Shown here in pieces: positions 6,104-11,924 of a stretch of 11,924 bases of DNA; position 1 is the first letter of the stretch; each line of letters opens with the position of its first letter. The DNA is from Candidatus Cloacimonadota bacterium (GTDB lineage: Bacteria; Cloacimonadota; Cloacimonadia; Cloacimonadales; Cloacimonadaceae), in the NCBI GenBank assembly GCA_023421135.1, contig JAEZUG010000006.1, forward strand, positions 1 through 11,924, given 5' to 3'. The position numbers and the translations under genes were made by a program. The notes under the pieces were generated by a model that was not told the origin of the DNA, did no database searches, and saw only the letters and a list, made by a program, of their open reading frames with translations.

Positions 6104-7015
6104 ATGATACAGAGCTTAAACGAACTCGTCCAGGCAGTAAAAGACAGCGGGAAACAGACCCGGATTGCCGTGGTTGCAGCAGAGGATTCCAATACCCTGG
6201 GTGCAGTGATCCGAGCTGCGGTGGAAGGCTTTATCCTGCCGATTCTGCTGGGTGATCCGAGTAAGATCAAATCCCTCTGCCAGGCCGAAGAGCTACCTCT
6301 GGATGAAAGCTGGATCCTTCCCTGCGCCAGTGATTCTGAAGCTGCTGCCAAAGCGGTCGCCATGATCCATGCCGGAGAAGCTGACGTTCTGATGAAAGGA
6401 CTGATTGGCACGGATAAGTTCCTCAAAGCAGTGCTCAACAAAGAAAAAGGCCTGCTGCCTCCCAAGGCAGTGATGAGCTACGTTTGTGCCCTGGAACTGC
6501 CCCGCTATCACAAGCTGCTTTTCATCTCGGACACTGCCGTGCTTCCCTTCCCTGATCTGGATCAAAAGATCGCCATGACCAATTATGCCGTGAAGATGGC
6601 ACACCGGTTTGGCATAGAAGAGCCCAAAGTGGCCTTGATCTCTGCCACAGAGAAGCCCGGCGCCGCTTTCCCTGCCTCTTTGGACTATGCGCTGATCTCC
6701 AAGATGGCAGAACGCGGTCAGATCAAGAACTGCGTGGTGGACGGACCTTTGGATATTTTCCTGGCTTGCGATCCCTCCAGCCTGGAGATCAAGGGAGTGG
6801 ATACTCCTATTGGCGGAGATGCTGACGTCCTGATCTTCCCCAATATCGAGGCTGCCAATAGCTTTTACAAGGGCTTGATGCTTTTTGCCGGGGGAGAACT
6901 AGCTGGTTTGATCCAAGGCACAATTGCGCCTGTAGTAGTGATGTCCCGCTCCGAAAGTGCGGAAAGCAAGTATTATTGCATCGCACTCTCCTGCCTGATG
7001 GCGGAGGATAAATGA
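6104..7015 (+). CDS. Phosphate butyryltransferase-family enzyme, copy 2
   Basis: This 303-residue paralogue aligns with the preceding enzyme without a single gap over 300 positions, about 121 of them identical by hand count, so it probably arose by tandem duplication long ago. It keeps LMKGL (96-100), KAVLNKEKGL (108-117), SKMAERGQIK (199-208), DGPL (213-216), GDADVLIFPNIEA (238-250) and MSRSES (280-285). The first ~30 residues and the stretch 61-75 differ most. I start it at ATG 6104; TTG at 6095, overlapping the upstream TGA, is an alternative, and no strong Shine-Dalgarno is visible for either, so translation is probably coupled to copy 1. Its TGA overlaps the rpiB ATG (ATGA). It may have a different acyl-CoA preference or form mixed oligomers with copy 1; both are inferences. 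Confidence 0.88.
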   Translation: MIQSLNELVQAVKDSGKQTRIAVVAAEDSNTLGAVIRAAVEGFILPILLGDPSKIKSLCQAEELPLDESWILPCASDSEAAAKAVAMIHAGEADVLMKGLIGTDKFLKAVLNKEKGLLPPKAVMSYVCALELPRYHKLLFISDTAVLPFPDLDQKIAMTNYAVKMAHRFGIEEPKVALISATEKPGAAFPASLDYALISKMAERGQIKNCVVDGPLDIFLACDPSSLEIKGVDTPIGGDADVLIFPNIEAANSFYKGLMLFAGGELAGLIQGTIAPVVVMSRSESAESKYYCIALSCLMAEDK

Positions 7016-7452
7016 AGCTCGCTATCGCCAGTGACCACGCCGGATACGTCCTCAAAGAACAGCTCAAAGCTGCTCTGCCGGAACACGAATGGGTGGACTA
7101 TGGCTGCCATAGCGAAGCCAGCATGGACTATCCCGACACAGCCCGTCCTGCTGCGGAAGCAGTGGCATCGGGAGAATGCGAGAAAGGTATCCTGATCTGC
7201 GGTAGTGGAATCGGCATGAGCATCAGTGCTAACAAAGTAAGAGGAATCCGTGCCGCACTTTGCACTACTACGGATGTCGCCCGGCTTTCACGTCAGCACA
7301 ACGATGCCAACGTCCTCGTCCTGGCAGCGCGATTCACTGCATATCACTATGCCCTGGAGATTTGCAAGATCTGGCTTGCCACCTCTTTTGAAGGCGGAAG
7401 GCACCAGAATAGAATAGAAAAAATAAAAAAGATAGAAGGAGATTCATTATGA
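7012..7452 (+). CDS. rpiB: Ribose-5-phosphate isomerase B
   Basis: RpiB (EC 5.3.1.6) interconverts ribose 5-phosphate and ribulose 5-phosphate in the non-oxidative pentose phosphate pathway. The 146-residue protein has the family's opening IASDHAG (5-11), the MDYPD segment (38-42), the catalytic loop ICGSGIGMSI with Cys63 as the likely proton-transfer residue (equivalent to Cys66 in E. coli RpiB), and RLSRQHNDANVL (91-102) with His96 placed to help open the sugar ring. Length is normal for RpiB. The ATG overlaps the stop of the second ptb, and its own TGA overlaps the glyA ATG, so translation is coupled on both sides. The related LacAB galactose-6-phosphate isomerases share the fold, but there is no lac context here. 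Confidence 0.93.
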   Translation: MKLAIASDHAGYVLKEQLKAALPEHEWVDYGCHSEASMDYPDTARPAAEAVASGECEKGILICGSGIGMSISANKVRGIRAALCTTTDVARLSRQHNDANVLVLAARFTAYHYALEICKIWLATSFEGGRHQNRIEKIKKIEGDSL

Positions 7453-8744
7453 ATCACATCAAGAGCTTCGATCCCGAACTCTATGCCGCCATGCATGCGG
7501 AACTGGTGAGAGAGCGCGAGAATCTCGAACTGATCGCCTCTGAGAACTTTACCTCCTTAGCCGTCCTGGAAGCCCAGGGCAGCGTCCTGACTAATAAGTA
7601 TGCCGAAGGCTATCCCTACCGCTGGAGCAAGAAGACCGGCAAGCCCAATTACAACCTCTATGGCCGTTACTACGGCGGTTGCGAGCATATCGACGATGTG
7701 GAACGCCTGGCCATCGAACGTGCCAAAGAACTCTTTGGAGCAGAACATGCCAACGTTCAGCCTCATGCCGGTTCCCCTGCCAATATGGCAGCCTATTTTA
7801 CCCTGGTCAAGCCCGGTGACACAGTGCTTTCTCTGGAACTGGCTCACGGCGGACACCTCACTCACGGTCATCCGCTTTCCTTCTCCGGACAGCTTTACAA
7901 CATCATCCACTACACTGTGGATCCCCGGACTGAGCAGTTTGATTACGAGCAGATTATGCGTCTGGCAGAAGAACACAAACCTCAGATGATCCTCACCGGT
8001 GCCTCAGCTTATCCCCGCAAGATAGATTTTGCCCGCTTCCGCGAGATAGCCGATAAGGTCGGTGCCAAGTTCATGGTAGATATGGCGCACATCGCCGGTC
8101 TCGTGGCTGCCGGTCTGCACGAGAACCCGGTGCCCTATGCCGATGTCGTGACCACGACCACCCATAAAACCCTGCGTGGACCCCGTAGCGGCTTGATCCT
8201 CTGCAAGGAAGAATATGCCAAGGCGATAGACGGGAACGTCTTCCCCGGTCTGCAGGGCGGACCTCTGATGCACATCATTGCCGCCAAGGCAGTGGCTTTC
8301 AAGGAAGCCCTCGAGCCTGCTTTCAAGACCTATCAACAGAATGTGATCGCCAATGCTGCAGCTCTGGCCAAAGACCTGATGGGTAATGGTTTCAAGCTGG
8401 TCTCCGGTGGCACCGATACTCACCTTATGCTGCTCAATCTGGGCACCGAAGAAGAGGGCGGTCCCAGCGGCAAGAAGATGGAAGAAGCCCTGGATATGGC
8501 AGGCATTACCGCCAATAAGAATACTGTTCCCTTCGACACCCGCAGCCCCTTTGTGGCCTCCGGTATCCGCCTCGGAACTCCATCCGTCACCACCCGTGGC
8601 ATGGGCGTCCCAGAGATGAAGCAGATTGCAGACCTCATCAAGAAGGTACGCGATAATCATGATAACGAAGAATTCCTGGCAGGGATGAAGGCAGAAGTGC
8701 GCGCACTCACAGCCCAGTTCCCGCTCTATCCTGAGCTGGGATAA
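7449..8744 (+). CDS. glyA: Serine hydroxymethyltransferase
   Basis: GlyA (EC 2.1.2.1) is a PLP enzyme that interconverts serine plus tetrahydrofolate with glycine plus 5,10-methylene-tetrahydrofolate, feeding one-carbon metabolism; in amino-acid fermenters it also links serine and glycine breakdown. The 431-residue length is typical. Visible signatures are ENLELIASENFTS near the N-terminus, the segment LTNKYAEGYPYRWSK, NVQPHAGSPANMAAY, MVDMAHIAGLVAAGLH, the PLP-lysine motif TTTTHKTLRGPRSG with Lys240, and GIRLGTPSVTTRGM near the C-terminus. AAGGAGA lies about 6 nt upstream of the ATG. It is the last gene of the operon and is followed by a strong terminator. Confidence 0.97.
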   Translation: MNHIKSFDPELYAAMHAELVRERENLELIASENFTSLAVLEAQGSVLTNKYAEGYPYRWSKKTGKPNYNLYGRYYGGCEHIDDVERLAIERAKELFGAEHANVQPHAGSPANMAAYFTLVKPGDTVLSLELAHGGHLTHGHPLSFSGQLYNIIHYTVDPRTEQFDYEQIMRLAEEHKPQMILTGASAYPRKIDFARFREIADKVGAKFMVDMAHIAGLVAAGLHENPVPYADVVTTTTHKTLRGPRSGLILCKEEYAKAIDGNVFPGLQGGPLMHIIAAKAVAFKEALEPAFKTYQQNVIANAAALAKDLMGNGFKLVSGGTDTHLMLLNLGTEEEGGPSGKKMEEALDMAGITANKNTVPFDTRSPFVASGIRLGTPSVTTRGMGVPEMKQIADLIKKVRDNHDNEEFLAGMKAEVRALTAQFPLYPELG

Positions 8745-8774
8745 GATACGAAGAAGCAAGATAAGTCTTATCAC

Positions 8775-8816
8775 ACAGACGGGCGGAATGCACAATTCTG
8801 CCCGTCTGTCTTTTCT
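8775..8816 (+). terminator. Strong rho-independent terminator after glyA
   Basis: ACAGACGGGC pairs perfectly with GCCCGTCTGT, and the inner GGAAT/ATTCT adds five more pairs (one G-T) around a GCACA loop. The stem is followed by TCTTTTCT. This ends the lpoB-glyA operon and separates it from tldD. Confidence 0.9.
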
Positions 8817-8860
8817 GTAAGGAACTTTCCCGGGACCACCGGGCATAGAAAGGAGTATCT

Positions 8861-10240
8861 ATGAAAGCACTGGAACTCAAGCAGAGCCTCCCCGCGGGGC
8901 TGGACTATTGGGAGATCAAGCAGCAGGAAAACCGTGAACAGATGGTCTTTTTCCTCAATGGCAACATGATCAACAACAACCGCAGCTCTTCCTCTGGGAT
9001 TATGTGCCGGGCTTACAAGAATGGTGCCTGGGGCCTGGCTTCCAGCGCTCTGGCAGATAGTGCCACGCTCAGCCGGATCTGCGGCAAGGCAGCCTCCAAT
9101 GCGGCTCTGCTTGCCAAGCACCGCAGCGGCAAACAGATCATCCTGCCCTCAAATCCCGCTCAGGGCGAATACCTCTTTTACACCAAGAAGCAGCCCTGGA
9201 GCTTTGCCCAGAGACGCGACTTTGTGCAAGAACTGGACAACTATATTAAAACCAAGTATCCCGGCCTCAGCTCCCGGCAGATAGGAATCCGTCAGGACGA
9301 GACTGAGAAGCACATCATCACCTCCGATGGCGGTGATATGCACGTGATGATCCCCCGGTCCTTCCTCTATGTATTGATGGTGGATACAGGACCCGACGGT
9401 CCGGTGCAGGGCTATCGTGCTTTGGGCGGCTTCGGTCAGTTTGAAGATATCTACAGTGATCCCAAGGAAGCCTATGAGGAGATCGAGAAGATTTACCAGG
9501 AAACCCAGGATATGAAAGATGCTGTATATGCCCGGGCCGGGAGCTTTGATTGTGTGTTGGACGCCCGTCTGGCAGGCATCCTGGCTCACGAAGCCGTGGG
9601 CCACACCACCGAGGCAGACTTTGTGCTAAATGGCTCCATTGCCGGTGATTACCTAAACCAACCGGTTGCCTCTGATCTGGTGAGCCTGATCGATATCGCC
9701 AATACCTACGACAACACGCTCTGCCCCGTGCCCGTCTTTATCGATGATGAAGGCACTTTGGCAGAGGATTGCGTGATTATTGATAAAGGTATCCTGAAAA
9801 GCTATATGCACAACAAAGAATCCGCTGCCCTGCTAAATCTCAGCCTCACTGGCAATGCCCGCGGACACAATTTTGACGACGAACCCCTGATCCGTATGCG
9901 CAATACCATGATAGTGCCCGGCAAAGACAAACTTGCCGAGATGATCGCCTCCATCGAGGATGGCTACTATCTGGTGGAATCCAATAACGGCCAAGCCGAT
10001 GCCACCAGTGAATTTATGTTTGGCATTGCCCTGGGCTACGAGGTCAAAAATGGTAAGCTGGGCAAAGCCATCAAGAGCACCACGATGAGTGGAGTGGCTT
10101 TTGATCTGCTCAAAACAGTCACAATGGTCTCCGATGATATGTACTGGACAGGCTCCGGTATGTGCGGAAAGAAGCAGAGCATCCAGGTCGGCATGGGCGG
10201 ACCCGCCCTCAAGTGCCGCGTCAATCTGGGAGGTAAATAA
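8861..10240 (+). CDS. tldD: TldD-family metallopeptidase subunit
   Basis: TldD is the zinc-bearing subunit of the TldD/TldE (PmbA) heterodimer, a cytoplasmic protease known in E. coli for microcin B17 maturation and CcdA degradation. The 459-residue protein carries the HExxxH motif in LAHEAVGHTTEAD: His243, Glu244 and His248, with Glu251 following. Downstream family features include YDNTLCPVPVFIDDEGTLAE, the ligand-region segment LTGNARGHNFDDEPLIRM, and a C-terminal stretch MCGKKQSIQVGMGGPALKCR that contributes to the shared fold. AAAGGAG (8849-8855) lies 5 nt before the ATG. It starts 116 bp after glyA, beyond the terminator, so it probably has its own weak promoter, which I could not place. 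A short hairpin CCCGG/CCGGG (8829-8843) lies in the leader. No peptide substrate gene is visible nearby. Confidence 0.93.
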   Translation: MKALELKQSLPAGLDYWEIKQQENREQMVFFLNGNMINNNRSSSSGIMCRAYKNGAWGLASSALADSATLSRICGKAASNAALLAKHRSGKQIILPSNPAQGEYLFYTKKQPWSFAQRRDFVQELDNYIKTKYPGLSSRQIGIRQDETEKHIITSDGGDMHVMIPRSFLYVLMVDTGPDGPVQGYRALGGFGQFEDIYSDPKEAYEEIEKIYQETQDMKDAVYARAGSFDCVLDARLAGILAHEAVGHTTEADFVLNGSIAGDYLNQPVASDLVSLIDIANTYDNTLCPVPVFIDDEGTLAEDCVIIDKGILKSYMHNKESAALLNLSLTGNARGHNFDDEPLIRMRNTMIVPGKDKLAEMIASIEDGYYLVESNNGQADATSEFMFGIALGYEVKNGKLGKAIKSTTMSGVAFDLLKTVTMVSDDMYWTGSGMCGKKQSIQVGMGGPALKCRVNLGGK

Positions 10241-11526
10241 TGGAACAGATATGTAAACAACTGATAGACCGTCTCCTGGAGCACGGTGCCGATAAAGCGG
10301 TGGTAAGCTTCAATCAGACAGAGACCAGCGAATTTAACCTGATCTACAAAGAGCTGAACCTTCTACGTTCGCTCGAGTCCAGCCATCTCAATCTCTATGT
10401 CATCAAAGACGACAAACGCGCTATCAAATCTATCAACCAGATAGATGAAGCCTCACTTGAAGAAGCCATCACCGAGCTGATCCAAAGCGTGAAAGAAGGC
10501 AATCCCGATCCCGCCTTTGACATTGCCGATTATCAGGAACCGGCAGCCTTTTCCGATGGAGCGCTGGTACCGGATAACGACCTGATCGTCAGCCGCTTAT
10601 CTGAGTTTTCAAGTGAAATGAAGGCTCAATATCCTTGCGTCCATTTTGATGCCAGCATGAGCCACACCCATTCCCAGACCAGGTTTATGAATTCCAATGG
10701 TTTAGATGTAACTATGGAGCGCGGTTACTACGAGTTTAGCACGATGTTTACCGCCAAAAAAGACGGCAAGATGAGCTCCATGAACTACACCTATTTCCAA
10801 GCACCCAATCTGGATAAACCCTGTTTGGAGATCAACCAGAGCCGTGAACTGATCCGCCAGATCGTGGAGCAGACTCATCCGGGCAGCATTCCGCAGAAGT
10901 TTGAAGGCGATATGATCCTGGCTCCCTTTGTGATGGGAGGCTTGGTACATACCCTGATCCAGAGCCACTTTGGTGATAGTGCCCTGATCAGCAAGGTGAG
11001 CCTGTATCCAGATCACTTGGGACAGAAGCTCTTTAGTGAGAAGCTCACTATAAGAAGCCGTCCCCAGGATCCTCAGCAAGCGATGAAGTACTACATCACC
11101 AGCGACGGTTATCTTGCCAATGAGCAAGCCATCATCGAAGATGGAGTGCTAAAAGTATATCCGATCGCCATTTATGCAGCCAATAAGACCGGCAAACCCG
11201 TGGCAAGATGCCACACGAACAACCTTGTGATCGAGCCGGGAGCCAAGTCTTTGGCAGAGATGATCAAAGATACCAAAGAGGGAATCCTCTGTATGAGAGC
11301 CTCTTACGGCAGTCCCAGCGCGCAGGGCGATATGTCCACCGTGGCCAAGAACAGCTATTACATCAGAGATGGTAAGATCGTCTGCCCGGTGAAGGAAACC
11401 ATGATCTCGTTCAACCTGATCGAAGCGATGAATAATATCGTGGATTTCAGCAGTGAAACACACAATGCCGGCGAGATGATCATGCCCTACACCCGAATCA
11501 GTGGAGTGACGGTATCTGGGAAGTAA
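10240..11526 (+). CDS. pmbA: TldE/PmbA-family protein, partner of TldD
   Basis: The 428-residue product is a TldE/PmbA homologue and lacks the HExxxH zinc motif, as expected for the non-catalytic partner that closes the active site of TldD. Visible family segments include RFMNSNGLDVTMERGYYEFS (about 148-167), APFVMGGLVHTLIQSHFGDSAL, YYITSDGYLANEQAIIEDGVLK and the C-terminal MPYTRISGVTVSGK. Its ATG overlaps the TAA stop of tldD by one base (TAATG), with GGGAGG 6 nt upstream, so the two are translationally coupled and likely made in equal amounts. Together they should form an intracellular peptidase chamber acting on unfolded or small peptides. The natural substrate in this organism is unknown. 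Confidence 0.9.
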   Translation: MEQICKQLIDRLLEHGADKAVVSFNQTETSEFNLIYKELNLLRSLESSHLNLYVIKDDKRAIKSINQIDEASLEEAITELIQSVKEGNPDPAFDIADYQEPAAFSDGALVPDNDLIVSRLSEFSSEMKAQYPCVHFDASMSHTHSQTRFMNSNGLDVTMERGYYEFSTMFTAKKDGKMSSMNYTYFQAPNLDKPCLEINQSRELIRQIVEQTHPGSIPQKFEGDMILAPFVMGGLVHTLIQSHFGDSALISKVSLYPDHLGQKLFSEKLTIRSRPQDPQQAMKYYITSDGYLANEQAIIEDGVLKVYPIAIYAANKTGKPVARCHTNNLVIEPGAKSLAEMIKDTKEGILCMRASYGSPSAQGDMSTVAKNSYYIRDGKIVCPVKETMISFNLIEAMNNIVDFSSETHNAGEMIMPYTRISGVTVSGK

Positions 11527-11529
11527 CTA

Positions 11530-11550
11530 GTGACAAGTGACGAGTGACAA
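11530..11550 (+). repeat. Three tandem 7-bp repeats (GTGACAA type)
   Basis: GTGACAA, GTGACGA and GTGACAA follow one another without spacer, starting 3 nt after the pmbA stop codon. Only one base differs among the three units. Confidence 0.75.
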
Positions 11551-11585
11551 GACCGGCAGTGTGATACTGGGAAACTACAGGTTCT

Positions 11586-11624
11586 TTTCACGAGGATTTT
11601 AGGATTAGAGGATTAGAAGGATTG
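11586..11624 (+). repeat. 39-bp GGATTA-rich repeat, copy 1
   Basis: It begins TTTCACGAGGATTT and ends GAAGGATTG. It matches 11783-11821 at 37 of 39 positions in the same orientation. Its last 14 bases are also inverted at 11658-11671 (CAATCCTTCTAATC), giving a potential long-loop hairpin. Confidence 0.85.
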
Positions 11625-11705
11625 ACAGTTTACAGACAAGCGTCCGTAAATATGTAACAATCCTTCTAATCGTAATCATCAGCGTCATCTTGAGTTCTAT
11701 CCGGC

Positions 11706-11766
11706 ATAGTGGACACGTCATCTTGACGTGTTGTTTATCAAAGCGACAAGATGTCGCTTCCACTAT
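11706..11766. repeat. Three-stem palindromic element
   Basis: An outer 7-bp stem (ATAGTGG with CCACTAT) encloses two perfect 8-bp hairpins: ACACGTCA-TCT-TGACGTGT (11713-11731) and AAGCGACA-AGA-TGTCGCTT (11741-11759). The two triloops, TCT and AGA, are complementary, and CATCTTG in the first arm is the reverse complement of CAAGATG in the second, so an alternative long-range pairing exists. Confidence 0.8.
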
Positions 11767-11782
11767 CATCGGCGTTCTATTC

Positions 11783-11821
11783 TTTCACGAGGATTTCAGG
11801 ATTAGAGGATTGGAAGGATTG
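11783..11821 (+). repeat. 39-bp GGATTA-rich repeat, copy 2
   Basis: It is a same-orientation copy of 11586-11624 with two substitutions, followed by further degenerate GGATTA words. The pair brackets the 14-bp inverted repeat and the three-stem element. Confidence 0.85.
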
Positions 11822-11924
11822 GATTCATTACGGATTACACGGATTAAACAGATTGGACAGATTTGTGCTCATTTGTGATCTTTCATTTGTGTCTATTTAT
11901 GGGAATAATCCGCGTAAATCATGA

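Larger units (their letters stand above)
11527..11924. other. 398-bp gene-free tail built of small repeats
   Basis: No credible gene lies here. It contains a 7-bp triplet tandem repeat (11530-11550), two copies of a GGATTA-rich 39-bp element (11586-11624 and 11783-11821), a 14-bp inverted repeat (11611-11624 with 11658-11671), a three-stem palindromic element (11706-11766), and degenerate GGATTA/ATTTGTG-type words to the right edge. I see no clear terminator for the tldD-pmbA pair. Confidence 0.6.

Noticed and set aside
8004..8846. A long 280-codon minus-strand frame opposite glyA
   Set aside because: It is antisense to a fully conserved serine hydroxymethyltransferase and crosses the terminator; it is a by-product of codon bias.
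8861..11526. A RiPP or toxin-antitoxin system involving TldD/TldE
   Set aside because: No precursor peptide, modification enzyme or toxin gene is visible beside the pair, so only the peptidase itself can be claimed.
11690..11878. A 62-codon plus-strand frame near the right edge
   Set aside because: It is translated from the three-stem element and the GGATTA repeats and has no ribosome-binding site.

Overview
The window looks like part of a chromosome from an uncultured, fermentative bacterium of the FCB group; Cloacimonadota (a Candidatus Cloacimonas relative) is my best guess. The reasons are a surface protein ending in a type IX secretion (T9SS) type A sorting domain with the NYPNPFNP motif, two phosphate butyryltransferase-type genes suited to amino-acid or acyl-CoA fermentation, clear Shine-Dalgarno sites, and a gene core of moderately high GC. 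The taxon is inferred from gene content; no rRNA or other phylogenetic marker is present.

Region 1 (1-1114, minus strand) holds two envelope genes in an apparent operon: a secreted GyrI-like/effector-binding domain protein (1114-578) and, 18 bp downstream, a GTG-started membrane protein that runs off the left edge (559-1).

Region 2 (1115-4603) is accessory in character. A large AT-rich gene for an exported right-handed beta-helix protein with a T9SS tail (4019-1851, minus) lies between two copies of a ~93-bp direct repeat (1216-1308 and 4196-4288). Between the left repeat and the 3' end of this gene is a REP/MITE-like inverted repeat into which a second small palindrome has apparently inserted (1651-1783). 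The leader of the gene carries a strong 21-nt hairpin (4039-4059). Just right of the right-hand repeat are four TTAACCT heptamers spaced exactly 11 bp apart (4305-4344), closely resembling a Pho box or another OmpR/PhoB-class operator. A near-consensus sigma70 promoter follows at 4505-4533.

Region 3 (4604-8744, plus strand) is a tight operon: an LpoB-like lipoprotein, two tandem phosphate butyryltransferase paralogues (gapless, about 40% identical), rpiB and glyA. Gaps are 13 bp or less and two junctions are ATGA start/stop overlaps. It ends at a strong intrinsic terminator (8775-8816). The paralogues point to substrate-level energy conservation from acyl-CoA; rpiB and glyA belong to pentose phosphate and one-carbon/glycine metabolism. 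No kinase partner (buk) is visible.

Region 4 (8861-11526, plus strand) is a tldD-tldE (pmbA) pair overlapping by one base, expected to form the TldD/TldE metallopeptidase. The last ~400 bp (11527-11924) contain no gene but are packed with small repeats: a 7-bp triplet repeat, two copies of a 39-bp GGATTA-rich element, a 14-bp inverted repeat and a 61-bp three-stem palindromic element.
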